DNA of 64,000 nt. Source: Monomorium pharaonis. Its lineage: Eukaryota; Arthropoda; Insecta; Hymenoptera; Formicidae. Below, in pieces: positions 50,119-62,071 of the stretch. The stretch covers positions 1,016,001-1,080,000 of the forward strand of contig NC_050474.1 of assembly GCF_013373865.1 (NCBI RefSeq), in the 5' to 3' direction. Within the stretch, counting starts at the first letter, position 1, and the number at the start of each line of letters is the position of its first letter. Below the pieces are notes generated by a model. It had not been told where the DNA came from. It saw only the letters and a program-made list of their open reading frames with translations, and made no database searches. Made by a program: the position numbers and the translations under genes.

Positions 50119-52418
50119 TCTGTCTGTCTCTTTAATCTGCAGACGTGAACTTTGTTGAGAGAGTCGGATGATTTTTAGCAATAGTGTTGCTCTAATTTGT
50201 GATCAAGGTATAGCCAACGATTTAACGCTGTAACATGTGCGAATAGACGGAGTTCGAGTCGAATGTCTGGCGTAGGTCGCGCCGATAGCCGTATCCCCGT
50301 AACCGTATTTGACGTAAAATCAATGGTCCGTATCTGCGAAAACATTAATTCGGCGCGTGGGCGGACAGCTGGAAGGGTATAGGGTGTAAAGGCCGAAAGA
50401 GCATTGATGTTGACGTTACGCCGACCCCCGGCGAGACGCCGCGCCGTCCTCGCTTTCTCGCGCGGGCGGCGAAAGTTTTCACCCCGGCGAATTTCTTAGT
50501 CATACCGGGCCATTTCGCGAGATTATAAAAAGCCCTCCGTGAGATTATCTCGACGGGAATATCGATCAGATACGATCGCACCCGCACCGAGAGAGAAAAC
50601 GAAAGAGTTTCTGGCAACTATTTGTTAACTCTAAGACTTAAGTATTCCTGTACCACTACTTTTATGAATTGATAAGAACTAAAGTAATACTAAATATTGA
50701 AAATACAGTCACAGTAACGACAATTTTTGTGCACTATTAATTGATAGTAAAATAGCGACTATACATTACACAGTTATATAAACTTTACAAATAAGCTTTT
50801 TATATTCTTTTAGTTTAGACAACATTTTTTAATAAGGCTTGATGCCATAATAACTACTTAATCATTTCCTACATCACATTTTTGACATCAGTGATATAAT
50901 ATTTTTGAATAGTTACATTTTTGCATTCATATAACTAATTTAATTTTCTTATTATAACTTTGTGTAATACACAGTTGAGACGCTATTTGTCTTCAAATTT
51001 CTAATTGATACGACCTTTTTTTTCTCTGAGTGTGTCTCTTTTGAAGTCCTCCGTTCCGCGGATTGGCTTTTATCTGGAAGGGAATGATCGTTTAATCTCG
51101 ATTCCCCGAGAAATCCGAAGAAGAAAAACATTCCGGCGTTTTTGTAACATTCGACAGAACATCGTGATTCACTATAACGACACTTTCGCGAAACCTACCG
51201 CGGTATCTTTCGGCGCTGTCGTTTCGTCCTCGCGATCCTTTTAGTTTATTAAAAAAGCGCAGCAATCGTATAACAGTCGGTAAACGTGTCACGCCAAGAC
51301 CGCGACCTCGGATTATTCGTATTCCACGTTCGCGGAGACAGCGCACAATTTCCCTCCGTATTTCTTCTGAAGTCTCCTCGAGTATTTAGTGTCGCGTCGT
51401 CTTTCATTTTTCTTTCAGCTCCCGAGCGGAATGTTATTAATCTTCTTTCCGACGTCGGTGACGCTAATTTTTCCCCAGGAGGAAATAAATTCAGAGCTCG
51501 TTGAATGATTTGTCATCAAATCAGTCCGGGATCCGTTGTTCGTTGAGTATATACTTTCGCCTCGTGTTCGTTGGATACATGCATATTTTCATACTGCCGT
51601 ATTCCGCTGCAATATTCCTATCGTCAAGAGCAAAGAGAGATCCTCGCGCTGCAATCTGCAATTCGCAATTTCCTGGGAGATACATGGCATCGTGAGAGAA
51701 ATTGTACAGTAAAAAGTATTTCCTGTTTCCTCGTTCTGCACGTGAAACAAATTAATATATTCGCGAAATACATTTGTTCTCATTTTCGACAAGTCGCGAT
51801 ATTTCACGAAATCACGACTTCTATCGAAGTGCTACTTTTGCCCAAAATACCTCTTGTACCTGATTTCTCTCAAGAAAGCACGATCCTCTCGATATGGAGA
51901 TCGTTAGTCTATTGGCGAGACACCAGATTCGATATCGGGGATATTATAAGGATCGTGTGAGGAAAAATATGCTCCACTAAGCGCCTTTTTCACGTTCATC
52001 ATCTTCGTCACATGGCAGTCTTTCTTTTATTCTCTGGATTAAAGCTTAAATTTTTTTTTCGAGATTTTAAAACAAAATTAACGCATAAAAGAGGCTCTCT
52101 TTCTGCACGAAGACTGAATGTTTAACGTCACTGAAAAGATGGATTGAACGAAATGGGAGAAACTCTGCATGACTTACATGCGAAAGGATTGTGAATAAAC
52201 AATGAGATATGAATATGTATCACGGGATTTTAGTTGTATCTGAAAATTTTATATTCTGCGTACGAAAGGAGAACGTGAGAGCGATGCGTGATAAATTTAT
52301 AAACTTATTGATCCATAAAGTTGCTCGAGTTAATTGAAATTAGAACCTGCGTAGAAGCCGTATAGAAATTAATTGATATGAAAAGCTGCATAATCGTGAG
52401 TTTAATACTTTTAATTGG

Positions 52419-52424
<6 letters not shown>

Positions 52425-52472
<48 letters not shown>
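52425..52472. repeat. (TA)n microsatellite
   Basis: About 23 uninterrupted TA units, followed by GTGCGCGCG. A CA tract follows at about 52635-52660. Similar TA tracts occur at 20294-20328 and 11434-11460. Confidence 0.95.
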
Positions 52473-52475
<3 letters not shown>

Positions 52476-52975
52476 CGCGCGATACTGCACTGCAAATTCA
52501 AATGTGTAAAAAATGCCTCAGTTATGCGTGTGATTTAGTTTTCCGCGTGTTAAAACTGCGTGTTTAAACTACATTTAAATATGTAAATTTTTTTATGCAG
52601 TATAGCGTGTTATTTTTACCTGGAAAACTAAATCACACACACACACACACACACACACATGCACACAAACAAGTTATTTTTTACACACTTAAGTTTTTAA
52701 ATGTGTAATATAATATGTCATTTTTATATTTAATATTTAAGACAATCGACAGATGTTTTCTCCAGATTTGTTCACGTTGAACATTCTACGTTGCGCAACA
52801 AGCGAAGCACATAAAAAAAAAACACGATGTAAACTGCAAGTTAACGTAACGAACCGTTAACAGGTAACGTGGCTTCTTTTTTTCTTACTCTAGGTGCGGC
52901 GTGTACAAACAAGCGCCGCAGGAATATTACATCGAGTCACCCGTCGATCGTCGCGTCGACGAATTTCAAACTCAC

Positions 52976-53160
52976 CCCGGCGCCCTCGTACGTGTCCCGC
53001 TAACCGCCCCGAGCAAGGTGCACTCGTGCGCCGAACACGGGACCGCGACTGAACCGCCGTACGGACGGGATCCTGCGCGACGGCGGCGGGCGGTAGGAAG
53101 GACCACCGGTTTCCTTCGGCACCACTTGCGCTCTGCTCCGTGCTTGGGCACCATCGCGAG
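52976..53160 (-). promoter_or_regulatory. Possible CpG-rich first exon or promoter, minus strand
   Basis: GC-rich block with a strong donor (GCGCCGGG-GTGAGT) at 52975 on the minus strand. Upstream of it a frame of 60 codons begins ATGGTGCCCAAG at 53154. It has no family likeness and could be leader sequence. It would suit a non-coding first exon of the GST gene, whose coding start is preceded by a splice acceptor, but this link is a guess. Confidence 0.25.
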
Positions 53161-55082
53161 TTTCAGGCTCCGACGGCAACGATGCGCAACCTCAGAAAAT
53201 TTATACCACCCGCCAGATTCTCCACCCCCTTCTCGCGAACTCGCCGAGGGTAACCCGGAAACTCAGCCATCCCTTCGACTTGCCGCGAACGGATGGTTTT
53301 CTGCACGGTGGGAATTTTGTTCGAAAGAATTGCTAGGTCGGTTCTGAGAAAAGAGAAAAAGGCAAATCGAAGAGTCGGCGCGTTCGACGACCCTCTAGTG
53401 AACGTAAAGAGATGATCGCGCACGGATCCTCGCTTCTCCCTCGTTCAGTGAAACCTGTGGCTTTGTAGTCAGACGCGCTGGCGAAATTGCCGCATATAAT
53501 GGAACGCGAATAGTACCGAAGAATTCTCAACTCGATTCACCAGAGATGCGCTGTAACTTTTCTGCTTAATTGAGCGCAAGCCGGGGAAAGTCAGTGCGTT
53601 AACCGTAAACTACGCGCTGGCGTATCCCCATAGCTTGCGTAACGTTTATTATATTTAATAAAATGTTGTGTAATATCAACGTCAATTAATTGTTCCGCGC
53701 GACTGATTTGTCGAGTAACTTCTTTTCCAGCAGTGAATTTCCATATAATCCTACCGCCGCGCGACGTAAACAGCCACACGTAAAGTAGACGAGTGTACAC
53801 GTTAAATGTTACGTGCTTGGGTCAGTTAATTGGTCAGACCAAGCTAGTTAGTTTCATTACGTTATCTCCATCTTCGTGAGTTTCACACAATAGACGCCTC
53901 CTCCAATATCGGGGTCACTAGGGTTTGCTCGCGTAGCCTAGAGCCTCTTTATCGTAATGTTTACTGTTATCACAGCGAGGCAAAAAAGGTTCCAATGTCG
54001 AGGTTGACGCCGATGAAATTTTTCCAACGCGTACAAATTAAGAATGACGTTTAATCGCGATGCAGAAATTGCACTTTAACGGCGAAGCGATTATGCGCAA
54101 AATATCCAAGAATAACTCACGAACTTGATCGAATTCTTTGAAATGTGAAAAAATTTATACATAATTTTAATTATCAAATAATTTATAGTTATTGTACAAA
54201 TGTACAAGTCGCGATTATGAATCGAGTTCTAATTATGGGTTAAATTTGCAAAAATTAAATTTCGCAGAAATTTTTACATTGTTTTAATTACTTTGTAATA
54301 TTATATAAAATTACTTTCTCATTTATGCTAATATTTAGGAAAAAAGTTGAAAATTATCATTAATAAACTCTCTAAATATCTCTTTAATAATTTCTTGAAA
54401 TTATGATACTCTTCGTACTTTTAATATTCTCTCTATATATAAAATAACATACATACATTAAAAATAATATATATTAACATATATTTAATTATCCTGACCC
54501 GTAATTGAGATTTATGTATGTACATAAACACTTTTAAATATATTTTCACAATTTATCGCGCGTTTATTGATTATATAATAATTTCTCTTTAAAATTATAA
54601 TGCTTACTGCGTTGGCATTAACAATTTTTTTGTATAACGCAAAAGCAGTTTTACAATTTCACATTGCAATGAAAACTTTGAAAATGAGTTTGATTTGTAC
54701 TTTGTGTGTTGAAATCTTCTTCTAATTCAAATACCCGAAGAAAATCCTGAGATCGTTAATTCCTCTGAAAATATTGGAGGCGGGAAAAAAATTCAAGAGG
54801 AATCCGATGAGAGAACCGACAGTAGAATTAGCACGTTGGCGCGTTGGTTACTTCTCTCGCGGGAATTACGTAAATCCGGCGTTTTCACAGAAGAATGACT
54901 GGGGGCATCGTTAATGGGTCGCGGTAAAGTGGCAAAGAATTGCCGGCTAGGCCGTGAGTGCCGCGCGTGCCCTGATGAATCCGGCGGGGCCTCTAAAACG
55001 CGATCTCTCGCCGGCTCTCGCGACGCGAGAGAGTATTTTGCTACCGCGAACGAACTAAACGGCAGTTTAGTGCAAGCCGGCG

Positions 55083-55154
55083 ATGAGCGAAGCCGCCGAT
55101 CCCGTCCGCGCGTTCTCCATCGCCGAAGGCGAGACTGCACGGGTGTACCTTGAC
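55083..55154 (+). CDS. Isolated first coding exon of an unidentified gene
   Basis: ATG in a fair context (CCGGCGATGA) opens 24 codons beginning MSEAADPVRAFSIAEGETAR and ending VYLD, followed directly by GTAAGT. Codon use is GC-rich and protein-like, in a CpG-rich promoter-like block (54.9-55.2 kb). No second exon could be assigned with confidence within the remaining 9 kb. One phase-0 acceptor at 62690-62691 (polypyrimidine, then CCCGCAG) would fit but its reading is not convincing. I do not recognise the protein. If real, the gene has a long first intron and probably extends past the window. Confidence 0.45.
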
Positions 55155-57724
55155 GTAAGTGTTTATCATCATCGGACGATCGACCGGCAGTCTCAGGTGA
55201 GATCGAGGCGCGAGGCTGCTTTTATTTCGCGTATCTCGCGCCGGTAAAAGATTTTTCGGCCTGGGGCACGCGCGGTGATTTACGACGCGCGCGATAAGGA
55301 AGCAAAGCGTGCTAATGACTTCAGAGAATGTATATTTAGGTACACACAGGTGACGTCTCGGAAGCCCCGGTCTTTATTTGAACGATAAACCCCGCGACGA
55401 AATTTCGGGGCTTATCGCTTCCTCTCTCAGCAATTTAGCCTCCGAACATTGTACACCCGGGACAGTGAGAATCGCTTGAATTTCGTTTAAACGAACAATA
55501 ACCCCTCCCCCCGTCATTCGGGCGCATTTTAGAGAATCTCTGCCAGTTTACCGAGCGTTACGTTTACGCCCGGGTGTTAACGTTAACGCCCGGTTCGAAT
55601 AGATTTGACGGGAGAGCGGCGGCGACGACGGCGGCTCGTCAGCTCGTGCTCTTGAAAACGCGTGCAAATTGCAGTTTCACGGGACATCCGTCACCGTGAC
55701 AACCGAGCGGTAGTTTTTCTTGTTTTTTTTTTCCGCGCGAAACTGATTTTTTTTTGTTTAAATCTCACACACTCTCTCTCGCGCGCGCAACGATAAAAAA
55801 TTAGATTACACGTTCGCGATAATCATACGGTATCTTTTCGAGATGTATAATTTATCGATTTCACGTGCATTTAATTAAAAGCGCGAAAAAACCGTCGGGA
55901 TCAAAAGTCGAGATCTATCTACTTTACTTACTTGATTGGAGAATCAGACGGAAAGACTAATTATCTCTCTTCCAAACGTAATTTCGTGCACGCGCTCACA
56001 CATGCGTGTCGTGTGACTTATAATTTTCCATTCTTCAATTCTCATCGTTATATTCTTAATCACTGCTTTATCAGAACGTACCTAAGGCGCAGAGGCTCAA
56101 TTAGAATCTTTATGGCTGCATTTTTTTCCGACGATCGACGCGGGTGATATGACGCATTTTTTAAATAACGCGATAACATTTTAAGCGCCCGTCGTAATTT
56201 CTCCCCGTCGTCGCTCGTGTATTTAAGCTCCTACATCTCGCTATTTATAGAAAATAGGGACACGTACGATACACAAAATACAAACCAGTTCGTTTAATCT
56301 GAGACAAGACGTGAGATTAGCACAGATATTTACGCAGCCGTTTAAGCACAATAAATATTAGGCAATGCAATCACGCGCGCACAATAATATTGAAGTCTAT
56401 ATGAATTGGAATGTGTTTTTGAGAAAGAAACACTTTATCAAAATTTACTTGCGTCGCGTCTAAGAGATACAACGCCGACTAATTCTCGATTAATCCGAAA
56501 CTTTCCGACTTGGTTGGACGCGTTATCGTTCTTGCGACGTTTATGTATAAATTACCGAGACATATCGAAATTAAAAGAGAAACAATACTTCTGAAGCTCG
56601 ACCTACGTCGCAGCATTTATTAACGCCTAGCTAAATAGATAAAATTAATTGCGATCAGCACGTAAAGCGTGCAAACTGCGACGAAGAACATAAATGGAAA
56701 AAAAGTTTTTTTGCTGTTATATACTGGTAAAAGACTTTTTAATTTATATTTATATTTTTAAAGTTTTATTTTACAGATTCTGTAAGAAATACTGTCCAAA
56801 AGCGAAGTGATATTTTTATTCATATTTTATTGATAACTTTTATTCATATTATATAATACTTTAATTCATAATATATAAATTTTTAATTCTTGTGTAATAT
56901 GTTTTTGATTATACATATCTATAATGCTTAGGTACGGTTTCAAATCAACCCCTTAACTATTGCCGCATCTACTGACATCTTCTTTATGTTTTACTACGTG
57001 TACCATTAAAGTCATTATTATTATTAACTATTCAGAAGATTCAAGTGTAATTATTTTTAGATCTGACCTAATTTTTTATGCACTTGAGTAAAACCGCTCT
57101 TTCTGTGCAGAGTTTATTCAAAGCCTGAAGATGTTCTACAAAATTCGCTACGTCGTTCCAATAACTAATGATTAAAGATTTTATCGGGAATTACATATTG
57201 AAACGTCGTTTTTAACGCATGAATGTTCGTTTAATTAAAGCATCATTATATCAAAATTACAAACGTAGCAGATAAATACGGCCCGGGGTGTTTTTCTCGG
57301 AGAATAATTTTGGGGAAACCGGGGGCAGATCTTCCCTTCTCTGTTCCGTGGCGTCTTGCGTATTTCACCGGTCGATCGGGACGGGAAGTGGGCGGGGGAG
57401 GGCGAAGGGTAAGTAGGATAAATTGAGAAGATTAATCGCAATCTCCACGTAGCTCGGGTTGCACCATTGTCCGACGAACGCCCGCTTGTGCCTCTCTTCC
57501 TCCCTCCTGAACTTCTAAAACTGGGTTGCATAACGGCTCGAACGGTGGCCCGAGAACTATATACGTGTCACGCCAGCTAGTTAGCCTGGAATTGCATCCA
57601 CGGCAGCATCGAAATGCAAGCGTCTGCCTGTCGATCCACCGCGGAAAATACGCCTTAATCGGATTCGCGTGCTGCTCGCACGCTATACGGAAGAGAACCG
57701 CGCGGGCATCGTGCGGTCAAGAGT

Positions 57725-57793
<69 letters not shown>

Positions 57794-60700
57794 ATTGCAT
57801 CAGGTACGCTCTCCGGGCAAATCGCGCTGAAGAATTCATCGCGTGAATGCCACTTGATTTTCCACCCTCATTCGATTTTCATTCGCTGCCGAGTCCCCGA
57901 ATCCGCTCGTGAATCGCGATCGTTACAGCCAACTTGGAAAAATGATCATTTTTTCAAGTTTTTGATTTTTTTGAGGGGGCGGGAGAAGAGAGGGGAGTGG
58001 CTGGTCGATCAGAGCCTAATCTGGCTAGTTCAGTCGAACTAACACATTAATCGGATCAGTCTTTTATTCTTTTTTCTTCTTCTGTAAATCTCGCAAACTC
58101 AGAAAGCCAGAAACACGATAAGTAAATACAATAAATAAACGGCTCCGCATCTCCCGTCGAATTCTAGCAACTTTCGCTACGTTAACTTCGCTTGCGAGCG
58201 ACGCCGATGTTTGTTTACGGGACGTTGATGCTGCGATTAATTTTCGTCGGCGGAACATTATATAAACATTTCACTATCGCTATCAAACCGCTCTGGCGCA
58301 TCCACGTTGCCGCGCATTCATATTCACGTCGTCGACGTTGACGTCGCCGTCGCCGTCGTCGTCGTCATCGTCGTCGTCCGTCGGGAGAAACTCGCGCTAA
58401 ATTATAATGGATTAACGGAGTGGAGATCGACGACGTGTGTAGTTACCGGCCTTAATGAGCGACACGATTAAAACTTCGCTGAGCGGGATACAATTCTGCC
58501 ACCCTTGCGCGTCAAATGCTATGCCGCCACTATGCCTCAACTACTCCGAAAACGGCGTTGATGTGTAATTAAGCTCTACAGCTCGGCGAGAACTGTTCTC
58601 ATCGACTGTATCATTGCCTCCGTCTCTAACATCCCGGATATAACCTCCCTTCTTCTTCTTCTTCTTTTTCTCCCCGAAACAAGAATTCTCAGCAATTATT
58701 TCTGATTTTTAATACAAATCTAAATAGTCTTTACTAGCTACAAATTATTGTTATTATTAACTATGAAAATCAGAGTCACATTAATGAAATTTATACTCAT
58801 CCATTGCGTAAATGTATTTACTTGTTTCAAACGTTAATATTATTTTTTAATATTAATATTTGATACATGAACGCTGAAGTTTGGAATATACTTACATGAT
58901 CTCGACATTCATGTGTATTTGTGCTATATTTTATTATAGAAACGCGCGATAAACGCGCGAAGGCAGGAAGGCTGTGTAAACATACTCCCGATCGGATCTC
59001 ATTCTATTATACACGTGCGATCGCGCGAACACTTGTGCACATTATTATCAGTTTATTCGATTAGGCGTCATCGGTGTTGTGCAATATACTCGCACTTGAT
59101 AAGTGCAAGTAAAGAAATTTGCACGAAACGGAGGCGACGGAAATTCGTGAATATCGCCTTGAACTTATTATCGGCTGTTCAATTAAAATCGATTGTTTCG
59201 ACAACGTGTCTGCCTCCAGAGAGAGATCTATAAACGATTCGATTTTGCAAACGGACGATCCGATTCGATTTCCGGCGACGTCGGCCACTTGGCGCGAATT
59301 AAAAAGCGCTTAAACTTACTTTAGCGGTGTCGAGAGAATCACCTATGTTCGTAGAACGATCCATTTATCGTCCAAATTGACGTCAATCTTTAGATTCGCG
59401 TCACCCCCGTGAAACTTGCATTCCGCAATTAAAAATAATTATTAATGACCTTTGCGGTTTCGACGTTTCGATTGTAGATAAATTGCACGCGCGAAAATGA
59501 TTTACGCGAATCGTTCCGGATAAGGACAGCTGTCGTGTCGTTGACAGAGGACATGGTACAATTGTCAGGACAATTGTCGTCCGATCGGCCGGACTGTCAG
59601 ACCGGAGCAGACGCGGCACCGCGATGCAAAACCGCGACAAACGCGCGCGGTTGACACCGAACGATACATTCGACACAGTCGAAAATGGAATTATCTCTCG
59701 ATAATTATGCGGCAAGTGTGATCGGCGCAATTTGACGCTCCCGTTATGTTTTCATTGCGTAATTACGGTGAAGAAATGACATTATCCGGTTGCATTTGAC
59801 TTCGCCCAACAATTTTGTGACGCGCGTAACGTTTATTAGGCGTCGATGACACGACAGCTCTCTGCGAATCAATACACGCAGAAAGTTATCATTCTCGTGA
59901 TAAGAAAAGCAATTACTCAGTTTTTAGTTTTCTTCTTTTAAGTAACGGTTATCTTTACAAAAACAAGAATATTTGCCTGATAATAGTCTTAAAGTACACT
60001 CATCATTTGCTTGAAATAAGCGACATTTACTTAAAATAAACTTGGGCATACACACATAGAAAATAAGTGACGTAAATTTTACTTGCATTAAATAGTAATT
60101 TAATACAGTTCAGTCAAGAATATTAACAAAAATTTATTTTACTATTCTATTATTGTAACTTTTTTTCCATAAAACTTTATAATATTCTTTAAAAGAATAT
60201 TATTTATTTTTTATATAAGCCATTTATACATAACAATGAGTTCTTTTGTATTTTATAATGAGAATATATATTTTAAGATAACTACATAAAAAAATACTCT
60301 TTATTAAAAATAATTGTTATTTACTAAAAGAAACAAAATAAATTAAATAATCGCTTTTCTTAGCAACAAAATTAATATTTTTCTGTCTGCAGCGTTAATT
60401 CTGACCAGCGTATATCGACAGCGAAAGCATTGCTGCCTTTAATAAAGCCACACGCGCTACACGTAATCGCACCAATTATGACGAAATAGCTAAACACAGT
60501 GACTCGCTTTAAGTAAAATTATGGTTATTAACGTTATCGCGTGCATTAACGCAACATGCGCGAACCTGAGCTCATTCGTTGACGATTGAGAAATATGTAT
60601 AGTAGCAATCTCTGAATAATATCTTTATTAACACTGTTTTTATTACTTGTCATTATCTTGTTTACGAACAATGCTTCGTGACACCGTAGAAAATTATGCT

Positions 60701-61217
60701 GCATTATACGAAGAGAAAAAGAAAGCGACTCCGAATAACTGCGACTCGATGTTAATAGGCGTCGTTCCCAGCAATATAATTTCGCGGTTCTGAAGAAGCA
60801 GGATAATTGCGATTAAATGAAATCACATCTCTTTTTCCCGTTTCTTCAAGAATTGTAAAATTAAAATACTCAGTATTTGTTGTCGCGGAGACAATGCATA
60901 ACATTATCTTCTGAGAAAATTGTGTAAAGTTAGAAGATACTAATTATTAACCATAGAATTTTAATTAGGGCTAACTATTTAATATTCGAAGTTTGAGGAG
61001 GCTTATTTTAAAACGTCTCTGCCCACACCGACGTCGCACTAATAAAATTATCATAGCTATCGACGGGATTAGAAAACGTTGGTTAGAAAACATTACTTAG
61101 TAACAATTCATTACTTTTTGTAATGTTAAAATGAGATATTGGATTTTAAAGTTACATTATTAAAAAATGAATATTTTAAAGCTTAAAACTCCAAACTATA
61201 GCAAACTTTTCTTTCTA
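55155..61217. other. Gene-poor region, possibly intronic
   Basis: CpG-rich patches (55.2-55.8, 57.3-57.9, 58.2-58.6, 59.0-59.8 kb) within AT-rich DNA. It holds a CA microsatellite (57726-57791), a GTC-rich trinucleotide tract (about 58328-58380) and a TTC tract near 58650. No coding exon recognised. Confidence 0.5.
57726..57791. repeat. (CA)n microsatellite
   Basis: About 32 uninterrupted CA units. Confidence 0.97.
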
Positions 61218-61221
61218 TAAT

Positions 61222-62071
61222 TTGTAATAATATCTAATAAACAAATATCTAGTAAAGTAACCAGAGAGACGGGGAGAGACGGGTAGAGACGGGTAGAGAC
61301 GGGGAGAGACCGGGAGAGACGGGGAGAGACCGGGAGAGACGGGGAGAGACCGGGAGAGACGGGGAGAGACCGGGAGAGACGGGTAGAGACCGGGAGAGAT
61401 GGGGAGAGACGGGTAGAGACCAGGAGAGACGGATAGAGACCGGGAGAGACGGGGAGAGACCGGGAGAGACGGGGAGAGACCGGGAGAGACATGTAGAGAC
61501 GAGAAGAGACGGGGAGAGACCAGGAGAGACGGGGAGAGACCGGGAGTGACGGGGAGAGACGGGGAGAGACGGGTAGAGACCGGGAGAGACGGGTAGAGAC
61601 CAGGAGAGACGGATAGAGACCGGGAGAGACGGGGAGAGACCGGGAGAGACGGGGAGAGACCGGGAGAGACGGGGAGAGACCGGGAGAGACGGGGAGAGAC
61701 GGGAGAGACGGGTAGAGACCGGGAGAGACGGGTAGAGACCAGGAGAGACGGATAGAGACCGGGAGAGACGGGGAGAGACCGGGAGAGACGGGGAGAGACC
61801 GGGAGAGACGGGGAGAGACGGGAGAGACCGGGAAAGGCGAAGAATGTTTCTATTGTGTTTAAATTAAGGTAATAAGAAAAATAAAGATGGCTTTTATTTT
61901 ATTGAAAAAAAGGAACTTATTTAAAACAGTCTTTTGAATGGATTTCTAAATCCATGGCAGCTTTTAGAAAAAAAAATTTGAAAAAAACGTAGCATAAGAA
62001 TAGAGAGCCACAGCAACGCGTGGCAGGGCATAGCTAGTTTGTAATAATAACAAATATCTAGTAAAGTAACG
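61222..62071. mobile_element. Possible Helitron-like segment carrying the minisatellite
   Basis: A direct repeat of about 33-40 bases (TTGTAATAATA...ACAAATATCTAGTAAAGTAAC) lies at 61222-61261 and at 62039-62070, either side of the minisatellite. Just before the second copy is a small hairpin (GCCAC at 62007, GTGGC at 62020), then GGGCATAG and CTAG followed by T. That is the layout of a Helitron 3' end. A TC 5' terminus was not identified. Confidence 0.4.
61254..61836. repeat. Minisatellite with 10-bp unit
   Basis: About 58 tandem copies of a GGGGAGAGAC-type unit, alternating with CGGGAGAGAC so that a 20-base higher-order period is visible. Sub-variants (GGGTAGAGAC, CAGGAGAGAC, GGATAGAGAC) recur in the same order, showing block duplications. 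The Ser/Pro/Leu-rich frame on the minus strand is a by-product. Confidence 0.97.

Larger units (their letters stand above)
46328..55082. other. Long gene-poor region right of GST
   Basis: No coding gene recognised in nearly 9 kb. CpG-rich patches (47.1-48.9, 50.2-50.6, 51.0-51.9 and 52.9-53.5 kb) alternate with AT-rich DNA. The open frames in them reflect composition. Part may be the first intron and promoter of GST, given the splice acceptor before its start codon. Confidence 0.5.

Noticed and set aside
52901..53347. 148-codon plus-strand frame after an acceptor-like CTCTAG
   Set aside because: GC-rich low-complexity reading with no family likeness. The minus strand carries a better splice signal here.
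61196..61492. Ser/Pro/Leu repeat protein on the minus strand
   Set aside because: The repeat peptide is just the minisatellite translated. No start context, promoter or conserved flanks.
61254..61836. CRISPR-like array
   Set aside because: The units are contiguous 10-base repeats without unique spacers, in a eukaryotic genome; it is a minisatellite.
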